Shown here: in pieces, positions 12,961-26,353 of the stretch | Position numbering within the stretch: position 1 is the stretch's first letter | Layout: each line of letters starts with the position of its first letter | Assembly: GCA_034770075.1 (NCBI GenBank) | Contig: JAVJAP010000023.1 | Location: 62,001 to 126,000 of the forward strand | DNA: 64,000 nucleotides | Direction: 5' to 3' | DNA from: Aralia elata | Taxonomy: Eukaryota; Streptophyta; Magnoliopsida; Apiales; Araliaceae | Made by a program: the position numbers and the translations under genes | The notes under the pieces: model-generated | Told to the model about the DNA's origin: nothing | Database searches by the model: none | The model's input: only the letters and a program-made list of their open reading frames with translations

Positions 12961-15457
12961 AAGTCTTGATTTTGGGAGACCTTCGTATTGGTTCATTAGT
13001 TTCCTTCAAATTGTCAAAGAAAGAGGTGGATTAGGAGTCATATTATTCGTTCTAGTTTGATTAGCATCTAAAGGGCAGCAATCTCATCACTATCGCGTAT
13101 TCAAAACGATTGTGTACATCTCACACAAGTCTCGATTAGGGAAAGACCTTCTTATTGGTTCATTAGTTTCCTCCAAATTGTCTAGAAAGAGGTCATTTGG
13201 AGTCTTTTACATCGGTTCTGTTTTGATAGATCCTAATTCGGAGCAATTCATCACTACGATTCAAAACGATTTGTACATCTCACACATGTCTCGATTTAGG
13301 GAAGTGTGTTCTTAATGTTTCGTTTGTTTCCTTCAATTATGGAAAGAAAGAGGTGATTAGGAGATCTTATTACTTCGTTCTAGTTTGATTTGCATCTAGA
13401 AGGAGCAATCTCATCACCCTATCGCGTATCAAAACGGATGTGTACATCTCAAACACGTACGATTTAGGGAGACCTTCTAATATTGTTTCGTTTTTAGTTT
13501 CCTTCAAAAATTGTCAAAGAAAGCAAGAGGTGATTAGGAGTCATATTACTTCGTTCTTAGTTTGATTAGCATTCTAAAGGAGCCCAATCTCATCCACTAT
13601 CGCGTTTCAAAACGATGTGTACATACTCACCACAAGTCTCGATTTTAGGGGAAGACCTTCTTATTGTTTCGTTAGTTTCCTTCAAATTGTCAAAGAAAAG
13701 AGGTGATTAGGAGTCATATTACTTCGTTCTTAGTTTGATTAGCATCTGAAGGAGAAATCTTCATCACTATCGCGTTCAAAAACGATGTGTACATCTCAAC
13801 ACAAGTCTCGATTTAGGAAGACTCTTCTTATTGTTTCATTAGTTTCCTTCAAATTATCAAAGAAAGAGGTGATCTAGGAGTCTTATTTACTTCGTTCTAG
13901 TTTGATTAGAATCTAAAAGGAGCAATCTTCATCAACTATCGCGTTCAAAAACGATGTGTTAACATCTCACACTAGTCTTCGATTTTAGGGAGACCTTCTT
14001 ATTCGGTTCATTAGTTCCTTCAAATCAAATGTCTAAGAAAAGAGGTGATTAGGAGTCATTATTACTTCGTTCTTAGTTTTGATTAGCATCTAAAGGGAGC
14101 AATCTCCATCACTATCGCATTCAAAACGATGTGTACATCTCACACAAGTCTCGATTTAGGGAAGTGTTTCTTATTGTTTTCGTTAGTTTTCCTTCAAATT
14201 GTCAAAGAAAGAAATAGGTGATTAGGAGTCTTATTACTTCGTTCTAGTTTGATTAGAACATCAGGGAAGGAGCAATCTCACTCACTATCGCGTTCCAAAA
14301 CAATGTGTACATCTCACTACAAGTCTTGATTTAGGGAGAGAGATCCTTCTTATTGGTTCATTAGTTCCTTCAAATTGGTTCAAAGAAGAAAGTGTGATTA
14401 GGAGTCATATTACTTCGTTCTAGTTTGATTAGGAATCTAAAGGAGCAATCTCATCCACTATCGCGTTCAAAAAACGATGTGTGTACATCTCACACAAGTC
14501 TTGATTTAGGGAGACCTTCTCTATTGTTTCATTAGTTTCCCTTTCAAATTGTCTAAGAAAGAGGTCAATTAGGAGTCATATTTCTTCGTCGCTAGTTTGA
14601 ATTAGCATCTAAAGGAAGCCAATCTCATCACTTATCGCGTTTCAAATACGATAGTTGTACATCTCACACAAGTCTCGATTTAGGGAAAACCTTCTTATTT
14701 GTTTTCGTTAGTTTCGTTCAAATTTATCAAGAGAAAAAGAGGCGTATTAGGAGTTCTTATTACTTCGTTCTAGTTTGATTAGAATTCTAAATGAGTAATC
14801 TCATTAAACTATCGCGTTCAAAAATGATGTGTACATCTCCACACTTGTCTTGATTTAGGGAGGACCTTCTTATTAGTTCATTAGTTTCCCTCAAATTGTC
14901 TAAAGAAAAGAGGCCCGGTGGATTAGGAGTCATTTTACTTCATTCTAGTTTTGATTAGCATCTAAAGGAGCAATCTCATGAACAAATGCATTCCAAAAAC
15001 GATGTGTACACTCTCACCACAATTTTTAAGTCTCGATTTAGGGAAGATCCTTCTTATTGTTTTCGTTAGTTTCCTTCAAATTGTTCAAAGAAAGAGGTGA
15101 TTAGGAGTCTTATTACTTCGTTCTAGTTTGTTATAAAACATCAGAAGGAGCAATACTCATCACTATCACGTTCAAAATAATGTGTTACATCTCACACAAG
15201 TTCTTGAATTTTGGGAGACCTTCTTATTGGTTCGTTAGTTTCCTTTAATTGTCAAAGAAGAAGGTGATTAGGAGTTCATATTACTTCGTTCTAGTTTGAT
15301 TAGAATCTGAAGGGAGCAATCTCATCACTATCGCATTCAAAAAACGATGTGTACATCTTCACACAAGTCTTGATTTAGTGGAGACCTTCCTTATTGGGTC
15401 TATTTGTTCCCTCAAATTGTCCTAAAGAAAGAGGTGATTAGGAGTCATTTTACTTCG
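12961..15457 (+). repeat. satellite array, + orientation (continued)
   Basis: This continues the 161 bp satellite after the SINE, in the same orientation and subfamily. Single-base insertions are frequent here too. It ends abruptly inside a monomer ('gagtcattttacttcg') where Copia reverse-transcriptase sequence begins. Confidence 0.92.
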
Positions 15458-16545
15458 TTTTGATGAGACAATCAAAGAGTTTGATTTTATCAAAAATGAG
15501 GATGAACCATGTGTGTACAAGAAAGTTAGTGGGAGTGCTGTGACATTCCTGGTATTATATGTTGATGATATATTACTTATAGGGAATGACATACCGATGC
15601 TACAATCAGTTAAAATTTGGTTATCTAAACACTTCTCCATGAAGGACTTGGGAGAAGCATCCTACATATTGGGGATAAAGATCTATAGAGATAGATCAAA
15701 GAGGATTGCTCGGCTTGACCCAAGGTGCATACATTGATTCGATGCTAAAGAGGTTTAGCATGCAAGACTCCAAGAGAGGACTCATACCGATGAGTCATGG
15801 AGTAAATCTCTCTAAGAAATTGTCCCCAAAGACACCTGAAGAGAGAGAACGCATGAATCAAATACCTTATGCTTCGGCAATAGGATCCATAATGTATGGA
15901 ATGATATGTACCAGACCAGATGTTGCTTATGCACTTAGTGTAACAAGTAGATATCAGTCTAATCCTGGAGAAGAACACTGGAAAGCTGTGAAAAACATCT
16001 TGAAGTACTTGAGAAGAACTAAAGATGTGTTTCTAGTATATGGTGGGTCTGATTTGAAACTAGAGGGCTTTACAGACTCAAGTTTTCAAACTGACCAAGA
16101 TGACAGTAAATCCATGTCAGGGTATGTATTTACCTTGAACGGTGGAGCAGTGAGTTGGAAGAGTTCCAAACAGCAAACAGTTGCTGACTCAGTGACAGAG
16201 GCAGAGTATATAGCTGCAAGTGAAGCTGCAAAGGAAGCTGTTTGGATGAAGAAGTTCATTTCTGAACTCGGGGTAGTTCCTAGCATTACTGGACCCGTTC
16301 CGGTTCATTGTGACAACACTGGAGCTGTTGCACAGGCTAAGGAACCCAGGTCTCATCAGAGATCCAAACACGTGTTGCGGCGATTTCATTTAATTAGAGA
16401 AATAATTGAAAGAGGAGATGTCACCTTAGAAAGAGTGGACTCCCAGAACAACATTGCAGATCCATTTACTAAAGCATTATCGCAAGATCAATTCAATCGC
16501 CATTTCGATAAAATGGGTATTAGATACCAAGGTGATTGGCTTTAG
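15458..16545 (+). pseudogene. Copia polyprotein 3' fragment: reverse transcriptase end and RNase H
   Basis: This is the C-terminal part of a Ty1/Copia polyprotein. The RT active-site motif YVDD is in the first frame (open from 15513), followed by 'KHFSMKDLGEASYILG'. A frameshift near 15706-15737 moves to the second frame, which runs open to the stop at 16543-16545. That frame holds the end of RT ('MICTRPDVAYALSVTSRYQ') and RNase H ('GFTDSSFQTDQDD', 'SVTEAEYIAASEAAKEAVW', 'HCDNTGAVAQAKEPRSHQ'). Gag, protease, integrase and the RT N-terminus are missing: the fragment begins at the satellite junction. It is close to the same domain of the Copia element at 35555-39534. Confidence 0.9.
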
Positions 16546-16559
16546 TGCAAGTGGGAGAT

Positions 16560-18538
16560 TGAAAGTAATATGCCCTCAAGCCAATTATATTTGATGTAAT
16601 AAGCATTTACTTTGTAATCTTATTCAAAATATTAATAATAGAATAAAAGGCATATTTTATCCATGTTAATTGTTTGAATTAATAAATGTGATGAACCCAT
16701 AGTTTTCGAGCAATGCTTTTAGAAATCATGATGAGATCATGCTAGGGAGATCTAAATTCAAGAAAGCTCAAAACTAAAATGTTTCCTAATCGTTGGATCA
16801 CTAATATTGGGATTACTGATCCGGATAGATTAGTACATTACTTTGCTTGATCTTTAGAAGATAATGATTTATCTCATAATCATTTGTGTGCAAAGACACT
16901 AAAGCAAGTATGTAGGTGATTATTATAGAATAAGTTCACTGAACGTGGACTCGCTTAAAGAACCCTAATGGAGTTTTAATTCACCTGTCAATAGGGAAGT
17001 TCTTAAGTGATAGTTGTACAAGTGATCCTTGGACTTGAGATCATCATAGTACCTTGTGGTATGTTAAGTTATACCCTTTTTTTTTGGTCATACTTTCCTT
17101 AATAACTTAGGGTATGTCATAGGGTATGTACGGGTATAATAAAGTATACACGGAGGTAGGTGAGCTTATGATCGACAAAGGATCTACAACTTTCTGATAA
17201 AGGGAGAGAATGTCCTATGCGATTTGATTAAATGACAGCTCAAAAATCCCTGGCCAGGTGTGAATGAAAATTTGAAAGGTGTTTCTAATTTACATTAATC
17301 GGAGTTGTGCATTCTTAAATCGAAATGCATATGATTCTCTAATAAAATAAGACTTGTCAGTAATTCCATGTCTTATATTTAATCGGGACAAATTGTATGG
17401 TAGAAGGATTGAATTGTACGGTAACTTATTACTGAATAGGTTCTATGTGATTCAAACGTTGATTTCTATATTATACGGAATAGTTCATGATACATTATCG
17501 TAAGAGTGTCTTCATGATGTAGAATTTAAAATATTATTTATTTATATATGAATTAAAAGGAGTTTAATTCATTATAAATAATATTAGAATTGTTCTAATT
17601 TATTTATTCTTACTACCGGCATAATATTGATCATAAAGGGTCACACCGCAAAAAGAAATATATTATTTAGAAAACAATTGGCTTAATGATTAATTAATTA
17701 AGTATTTAATTTATTAGTAGAATAAATTGAATAGCTTAATATTTATAATTATATATTTGGAGAAATATTGAATTATAAAGTTACTAAGAGAAATCTTATT
17801 ATTATTATTATTATTATTATTTATTATTATTTATATTCCTAATTAGATTAGGAATTGAATTAATACATTTATTGCTAAAGAGTTTAGTTGTAAATAATGC
17901 TCCTACAAATGCAAATGCAAATGAAATGCAAATGCAAATGAAATTCAATTTCTAAATTAATATGTGTTACTTGCTTAATGTTGATTAAACATGTAACATA
18001 TGTTATGTGTGAAATGAAGCATACATGTGGGTTAGGTGAATCTGTATTAATGTAAAGTATACAACTAGTGAATGATATTGATTATTACTTGCATTATTTT
18101 TGCAAGAGATCATGAGATGAACCCTAATAGAGATTAGGAAAAATCAATAATTATTCTTGAATTTCTTAAGAGTTAGGAAAGAAAGAACTATTTGGATTAG
18201 CCATCCTTGATTTCTAGGAAATCATAATTTGTTTCTTCATTAATCATTTCTTGGTGGATCACCTTTAGAGTGCTTCATACACTTTGAAGCTAGTGTTTAA
18301 TCCAAGGAGCAAAGAAAGGAGGAACTTGAAGAAATCAACAAGGAGTAGATCTTGTAGCGGTTCAAAGGTTGGATCTATTAAGGTATTATCTCTTGTTAAT
18401 CTTCATCAATTAATAGTTATGCATAAGGTGATTCATGGATAAGTTGCAAAAATTTTAATTTCCATTTTTCCGTTGCGTTACAATTAGATTGTGATTTTGC
18501 AAACTTACACATATATGATACAAAACATTTACCTAACA
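16560..18538 (+). mobile_element. Copia 3' LTR of the truncated element
   Basis: The LTR begins with TGAAAGTAAT after the polypurine tract 'aagtgggagat' (16549-16559), exactly as at 39551 in the intact element, and ends 'acctaaca' at 18538. Its length of about 1.98 kb is close to the 1.89 kb of the intact LTR. It is a divergent subfamily that shares blocks such as 'actgaacgtgg' and 'aaagggtcacaccgcaaaa'. It contains a TTATTA microsatellite near 17800-17830 and a short 'aaatgc' minisatellite at about 17904-17945. Confidence 0.75.
17904..17945 (+). repeat. AAATGC minisatellite
   Basis: About six copies of a 6-base 'aaatgc'/'aaatga' unit in tandem inside the Copia LTR. It is absent from the LTRs of the intact element. 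Confidence 0.7.
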
Positions 18539-19774
18539 TGTTTTCTAAACATTTTAATCATTCTAACACATAAACAACCAATTTAAACCCAAGAATTTCA
18601 CTGTTAAACAATTTATTCAAGTTTTGGCCATTTTCATGAAATTAAGCTCTGTAAATTCATTTTTCAACCAATTAAAACCATTCTTCTTGCATTATTCTTG
18701 TTTTTCATCATATAATCATAAACAATTATCAATTAACCAATTAATAACCAAATTAAACATCAATTTTATATATATATTCCATACATGAAATAAAACTTTG
18801 TGAAAACCAAAACTCAATTCTAAACATACATTCATAAATTAACACCTTTAATTTAACTTATAATCATCATATAATCATCATATAATCATCTAAAACATAT
18901 TTACTACCAAGAAATTCATATTTTAAACCAATAGATTTTATATAGAGAACTAAAATACGGTGAAAAATTATACGTTCTATTACTAAAGAAAACTTGGTTA
19001 ATACTCCTTTGGTTTTGGAATTCTCCTCTCCTATCTCCAAGTTCTTCTCCTCAACTTCTCTCTTTTCTCTCAACTCTCAAAGCTCTGCTCTCTCTTTTCT
19101 AATTCACAGAGCTCTCAATTCCATCTCTCTCAATACTCTGTTCTTCTTTTTTTTTTAACTGATAAAGCTTTAACAAACAAATAAAAACTGATAACTTAAA
19201 AAAATAATAACGTATTCCTTATTAACTCATCAGTTACAAAATTCAAAAAGCCATAAGGCTTGTTTGGCAAATACTAATTAAAATAATCTATTATTCTAAC
19301 TAAAGGTCTTAAGGCCTTGTTTGGTAAAACAAAATTAAAATAACCCATTATTTCCAAACAAAGGTCATAGGGCCTTGTTTGGTAAAACTGAATTAAACAC
19401 TTTCTCATTTATTTTAATAAATCATTATAACATATAGTTTTAAATGTCACACTTCTAATTTAATTAAACTTATTATTAAATAAATTCAATTAAACCTTAC
19501 TAATTAATTAATAATTCTATTTAACCACTAACAATAACACCAAATAAATTATCTTACTCAAATAAATTATTTATTCAAATAAATCATTTAATCATCTAAT
19601 TTAATTATAAATTAGAATAATCACATCCAATCACATTTAAAAAAAACATTTAACATAAATTCTTTCACCATAACTCTATAAATTATTTATTATACTCAAT
19701 AAATAAATTAACAAAAATATTTATATAACCCAATAAATATTTTTGTTTAATCACAAAAATCGCATTCGTTACAG
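18539..19774 (-). mobile_element. Gypsy-type LTR fragment, reverse orientation
   Basis: AT-rich non-coding sequence that ends on the right with 'cgcattcgttaca', the reverse complement of a TGTAACG LTR start like the TGTAATGCCC start at 56323. It contains two related blocks near 19250-19390 ('ggccttgtttggtaaa' types). The other end is cut by the Copia LTR at 18538. It has no terminal match for a 3' end, so it is a fragment. The family assignment rests on the terminal motif and general character. Confidence 0.45.
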
Positions 19775-22700
19775 TCTCCCTAAATCATGACTTGTGTGAG
19801 ATGTACACATCGTTTTGAACGCAATAGTGATGGGATTGCTCCTTTTGATGCTAATCCAACTAGAACGAAATAATAGGACTCCCAATCACCTCTTTCTTTG
19901 ACAATTTGAAAGAACGAATGATACAAAAAGAAGGTATCCCTAAATTATGACTTGTGTGAGATGTACACATCGTTTTGAACGCGATAGCGATGGGATTGCT
20001 CTTTTTGATGCTAATCAAACTAGAACGAAGTTATAGGACTGACCTCTTTATTTTACAATTTGAAGGAACTAATGAAACAATAAGAAGGTCTCCCTGAATC
20101 ATAACTTGTGCGAGATGTACACATTGTTTTGAACGCGATAGTGATGGGATTGCTCTTTTTGACGCTAATCAAACTAGAACGAACTAATAGGACTGCTAAA
20201 CACCTCTTTCTTTGACAATTTGAAGGAATGAATCAAACAATAAGATGGTCTCCCTAAATCATGACTTGTGTGAGATGTCCACATCGTTTTGAACGCGATA
20301 GTGATGGTGTTACTCCTTTTGATGCTAAGCAAACAAGAACGAAGTAATAGGACTCGTAATCACCTCTTTTTTGACAATTTGAAGGAACTAATTAAACAAT
20401 AAGAAGGTCTCCCTAAATCAAGTCTCGTGTGAGATGTAAGCATCGTTTTGAACGCGATAGTGATGCGATTGCTCCTTTTGATGCTAATCAAACTAGAACA
20501 AAGTATTACCTCTTTCTTTAACAATTTGAAGGAACTAATAAAACAATAAGAAAGTCTCCTAAAATCATGACTTATGTGAGATGTACACATCGTTTTGAAT
20601 GCGATAGTGATGAGATTGCTCCTTTTGATGCCAATCAAACTAAAGCAAAGTAATAGGACTTCTAATCACCTCTTTCTTTGACAATTTGAAGGAATGAATG
20701 AAACAATAAGAATTTCTCCCTAAATCATGACTTGTGTGAGATGTACACATCGTTTTGAACGCGATAGTGATGGGATTGCTCCTTTTGATGCTAATCCAAC
20801 TAAAACAAAGTAATAGTACTCCTAATCACCTCTTTCTTTGACAATTTGAGAGAACGAATGAAACAATAAGAAGGTCTCCGTAAATCATGACTTGTGTGAG
20901 ATGTACACATCGTTTTCAACGCGATAGTGATGAGATTACTCCTTTTGTTGATAATCAAACTAGAACGAAGTAATAGGACTGACCTCTTTATTTTACAATT
21001 TGAAAGAACTAATGAAACAATAAGAAGGTCTCCCTAAATCATAACTTGTGCGAGATGTACACATCGTTTTGAAAGCAATAGTGATGGGATTGCTCTTTTC
21101 GACGCTAATCAAACTAGAACGAACTAATAGGACTGCTAATCACCTCTTTTTTGATAATTTGAAGGAACGAATGAAACAATAAGAAGGTCTCCCTAAATCA
21201 TGACTTGTGTGAGATGTACACATCGATTTTTTACTGTGAAGATAGTGATGGGATACTTTTGATGTTAATCCAACTGAATAAATAATAGGGACTATCCCCA
21301 ATCTCCTCTTTCATTTGACAATTTGAAAGAACGAATGAAACAAAAGAAAGATATTATTCCCTAATCTATGACTTGTTGTGAGATTGTACACATCGTTTTG
21401 AACGCGATAGCGGATGGGATTGCTCTTTTTGATGCTAATCAAACTAGAACGCATGTTATAGGGACTGACCTCTTTATTTTTACCAATTTGAAGGGACTAA
21501 TGAAACAATAAGAAGGTCTCCATGAATCATAACTTGTGCGAGATGTACACATTGTGTTGAACGCCTGATAGTGATGGGATTTGCTCTTTTTGACGCTAAT
21601 CAAACTAGAACAAAACTAATAGGACTGCTAAACACCTCTTTCTTTGACAATTTTTTGAAAGGAATGAATCAAACAATAAGATGGTTCTCCCTAAATCATG
21701 ACTTGTGTAAGATGTCCACATCGTTTTGAACGCTAGATAGTGATGGGTGTTGTTTACTCCTTTTGATGCTAAAGCAAACTAGAACGAAGTAATAGGAGTC
21801 GTAATCACCTCTTTTTTGACCAATTTGAAAGGAACGAAATTAAACAATAAGAAGGTCTCCCTAATTATCAAGTCTCGTGTGAGATGTACAGCATCGTTTG
21901 TTGAACGCGATAGTGATGGGATTGCTCTCTTTTGAATGCTAATCAAACTAGAACAAAGTTATAGACTGACCTCTTTCTTTTACAAATTTGAAGGAACTAA
22001 TGAAAACAATAAGAAAGTCTGCCATGAATCATAGACCTTAGCGTGTGATGATGTACACATCGTTTTGAACGCTACGATAGTGATTAGGAGTGGGATTGCT
22101 CTTTTTGACGCTAAATCAAACTGAAGCGAAGTAAATAGGAATGCTAAACACCTCTTTCTTTGACAAGTTTGAAGGAAGATGATATGAAAACAATAAGAAT
22201 TATCTCCCCTAAATCATGACTCTTGTGTGAGATGTATCACCTCATCCGTTTTGAAACGCCGATACTGTGGATGTGTGTGATTGCTCCTTTTGATGCTTAA
22301 AATCAAACTAGAACAACAGTAATAGTACTCCGTAATCACCTCTTTCTTTGACAATTTGAAGGAACTATTAACAATAAGAAGGTCTCCCTTAAATCACGTC
22401 TCGTGTGAGATGTAAGCATCGTTGTTGAACGCGATAGTGATGCGATTTGGCTCCTTTTGATGCTAATCAAACTAGAACAAAAGTATCACCTCTTTCTTTT
22501 AAACAATTTGAACGGCCTAATAAAACAATAAGAAAGTCTTCCTAAAATCATGAACTTGTTGTGAGAAGTACACATCGTTTTGAACGCGATAGTTGATGAG
22601 ATTGCTCCTTATGAGGCCAATCAAACTAGAAGCGAAGTTAATAGGAATTCTAAACACCTCTTTCTTTGACAATTTTGAAGGGAATGAATGAAAACAATAA

Positions 22701-24953
22701 GAATCTTCTCCCTAAAATCATGACTTTGTGTGAGATGTACACATAGTTTTGAACGCGATAGTGATGGGATTGGTTCCTTTTGATGCTAAATCCAAACTAG
22801 AAACAAAGTAATAGTACTCCTAATCACCTCTTTCTTTTGACAATTTGAAAAGAGAACGAATGAAACAATAAGAAGGTCTCCGTAAATCATGACTTGTGTG
22901 AGATGTACACATCGTTCTTTGAACGCTGACAGAGTGATTGGGATTACTCCTTTTGATGCTAATCAAACTAGAAACGAATGTAATAGCACTGACCTCTTTA
23001 TTTTACAATTTTGAAAGAACTAATGAAACAATAAGAAGGTCTCCTCTAAATCATAACTTGTGCGAGATGTACACATCGTTTTGAAAGCAATAGTGATGGG
23101 ATTGCTCTTTTCGACGCTAATCAAACTAGAACGAACTAATAGGACTGCTAATCACCTCTTTTTTGATAATTTGAAGGAACGAATGAAACAATAAGAAGGT
23201 CTCCCTAAATCATGACTTGTGTGAGATGTACACATCGTTTTGAACGCAATAGTGATGGGATTGCTCCTTTTGATGCTAATCCAACTAGAACGAAATAATA
23301 GGACTCCCAATCACCTCTTTCTTGGACAATTTGAAAGAACGAATGAAACAATAAGAAGGTATCCCTAAATCAAGTCTCGTGTGAGATGTAAGCATCATTT
23401 TGAATGCGATAGTGATGCGATTGCTCCTTTTGATGCTAATCAAACTAGAACGAAGTATCACCTATTTCTTTGACAATTTGAAGGAACTAATAAAACAATA
23501 AGAAAGTCTAATAAAATTATGACTTGTGTGAGATGTACACATCGTTTTGAACGCGATTGTGATGGGATTGCAACTTTTGATGCTAATTAAACTAGAACGA
23601 AGTAATAGGACTCGTAATCACCTATTTCTTTGACAATTTGAAGGAACGAATCAAACAAGAAGAAGGTCTCCCTAAATCATGACTTGTGTGAGATGTACAC
23701 ATTGGTTTTAATTCAATAGTGATGGGATTGCTCCTTTTGATGCTAATCCAACTAAAACGAAGTAATAGGATTCCTAATCACTTCTTTTTTGAAAATTTGA
23801 AGAAACGAATGAAACAATAAGAAGGTCTCCGTAAATCATGACTTGTGTGAGATGTACACATCGTTTTGAACGCGATAGTGATGGGATTACTCCTTTTGAT
23901 GCTTATCAAACTAGAACGAACTAATAGGACTGACCTCTTTATTTTACAATTTGAAGGAACTAATGAAACAATAAGAAGGTCTCCCTAAATCATAACTTGT
24001 GCAAGATGTACTTATCGTTTTGAACGTGATGGTGATGGGATTGCTCTTTTTGACACTAATCAAACTAGAACGAACTAATAGGACTGCTAAACATCTCTTT
24101 CTTTGATAATTTGAAGGAATCAAACAATAAAATGCTCTCCCTAAATCATGACTTGTGTGAGATGTACACATCGTTTTTAATACGATAGTGATGGTATTAC
24201 TCCTTTAGATGCTAAGCAAACTATAACGAAGTAATAGGACTCCTAATCACCTCTTTTTTGACAGTTTAAAGGATCTAATTAAACAATAAGAATGTCTCCC
24301 TTAATCAAGTCTCGTGTGAGATGTGAGCATCATTTTGAACACGATAGTGATGCGATTGCTCCTTTTGATACTAATCAAACTAGAACAAAGTATCACTTAT
24401 TTCTTTGACAATTTGAAGGAACTAATAAAACAATAAGAAAGTCTCCTAAAATCATGACTTGTGTGAGATGTACACATCGTTTTGAACGCGATAGTGATGG
24501 GATTGCTACTTTTGATGCTAATCAAACTAGAACGAAGTAATAGGACTCTTAATCACTTCTTTTTTAACAATTTGAAAGAACAAATGAAACAATAAGAAGG
24601 TATCCCTAAATTATGACTTGTGTGAGATGTACACATCGTTTTGAACGCGCTAGTGATGGGATTGATCCTTTTGATGCTAATCAAACTAGAACGAAGTAAT
24701 AGGACTGACCTCTTTATTTTATAATTTGAAGTAACTAATGAAACAATAAGAAGGTCTCCCTAAATCATAACTTGTGCGAGATGTACACATCGTTTTGAAC
24801 GCGATAGTGATGGGATTGCTCTTTTTGATGCTAATCAAACTAGAACGAACTAATAGTACTGCTAAACACCTCTTTCTTTGACAATTTGAAGGAATGAATC
24901 AAACAATAAGATGGTCTCCCTAAATCATGACTTGTGTGAGATGTGAAAGTAGT
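19775..24953 (-). repeat. satellite array, minus orientation, with 939 bp higher-order repeat
   Basis: The same satellite in reverse orientation, with different diagnostic bases from the left array ('tcatgattta', 'gcatcaaaagg' and 'caatcccatc' in the sense of the left array). Monomer types recur in a fixed order. From the 'atgtccacat' monomer at 20275, successive starts at 20434, 20581, 20741, 20901, 21055 and 21214 give spacings of 159, 147, 160, 160, 154 and 159, which sum to 939. The stretch at about 21235-22900 has dense one-base insertions like those in the left array. The array ends inside a monomer at the Copia insertion site. Confidence 0.93.
24949..24953. repeat. target-site duplication of Copia element (left)
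   Basis: AGATG precedes the 5' LTR start at 24954 and is repeated at 41444-41448 after the 3' LTR. Joining the flanks at one copy restores the satellite stretch 'gtgtgagatgtccacatcg'. Confidence 0.85.
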
Positions 24954-25462
24954 ATGCACACAAGCCAATCATATTTGATATGATGTAGCATATACTTTGT
25001 AATCTTATTCATTTATTAATAAAAGAATTGATTTTCTTAAAAGGCATTTTATATTATCTACATGATGCTGTTATATTAAATGTGATAAACCCATAGTTTT
25101 GAGCAATGCTGTTAGAATAATGATGGTGATCATGTCATGATGGTGATCATGCTAATGAGATCTAAATTCTAGATAGCTCACAAACTAAAATTGTTCCTAA
25201 TCGTTAGATTACTAAATTGGGGATTAGTGAATCCGGATAGATTAGTACATACGTTGCTTGCTCTTAGGAAGAGGATGATTGATCTCATAATCATTTGTGT
25301 GGAGACACTAAAGCAGTATGTAGGTGCTTATTAGAGAATAAGTTCACTGAACGTGGCTCGCTAAGGAATACCTAATGGAGTTTTACTCGCCTGTCAATAG
25401 GAATTCCTCTAGTGATAGTAGTACAAGTGATCCTTGGACTTGAGATCATAATAGTATCTTTT

Positions 25463-25668
25463 GTTAACCGTGGGTTTCCCGGACGCATCCGGACTAATCC
25501 CGCCGAACCCGGGTCAGCCTTTTCATACGGGTTTGCACCCGCGTCCCCGTGGCCACAATAGAGCATTATTAGTGCCCCTCCAAGTGTTGCTAGTGTGAGT
25601 CGATCCTGAGTCGTTCGGGTTTACGGTTCGTTCCCAGGGCGGCTTGCACTACTGCGCCACTTGTTGTG
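25463..25668 (-). mobile_element. tRNA-derived SINE, copy 2
   Basis: An insert of about 206 bases absent from the 3' LTR of the same Copia element. Read on the minus strand it begins 'gtggcgcagtagtgcaagcc' (A box; plus strand 25641-25660), carries a B-box-like 'ggatcgactc' near 25596-25606, shares 'gattagtc' near the 3' part with copy 1, and ends in a short A-rich stretch. The middle block 'agtgcccctccaa' recurs at 50746. A minus-strand open frame here (25372-25566) is fortuitous. Confidence 0.75.
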
Positions 25669-26353
25669 GTTATGAGTTATACTTTGATATGTCCCTTAAG
25701 ACCTTTGGGGTATATCAAAGGGTATGATTGGGTATAATAAGTTGTACATGGAGATAGGTGAATGATCAACAAAGAATCTACCACGTCTAGTAAAAGATGT
25801 GAATGTCCTATGTGATTCGATAAATGACAACTCAGTAGTCCTTGGCCAAGGCAAAATGAAATTAGAAAGGAGTTTCTAATTTGCATTATTTAGAGTTGTG
25901 CATTTGGGAATCGAAATGCATATAATTAAATAAAATAAGACTTGACAGTAAATCCATGTCTTATATTTAATTGGGACATTGTATGGTAGAAGGATTGAAT
26001 TGTACGGTAACTATCTACTCAAAGGTTCTTTTGTGATTATTGTTGAAATCTATATTATCTAGAAAGTTGTTGATCGCTAAGGGGGCTTACCCTTATTGTA
26101 GAATAAATATTATTTATTTAAATGAATTAAATAGTTTAATTTATTTATTTAAATAAGATTCGAATTGTTCTAATTGATTTATTCACAACCGGTTTAATAT
26201 GGAGAACCTAAAGGGTCACACCGCAAAATGGAAAATATTTATTTAAGAAGTAAATGGCATAATTGTAATAATAAGTTAAGTGTATTTAATTTAGTCTATG
26301 GAGATAGAATAAATTAAATAGCTTAATATTTATTATTATTATTTTTTTTTTTG

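Noticed and set aside
4130..15457. Regularly spaced repeats that could suggest a CRISPR array
   Set aside because: The repeats are contiguous 161 bp monomers without unique spacers, in a plant-type sequence. This is satellite DNA.
20360..20638. A 92-codon minus-strand frame that recurs at 44186-44464, 45125-45403 and 56019-56297, looking like a conserved small protein
   Set aside because: It is read through two satellite monomers; conservation reflects the repeat and no domain is present.
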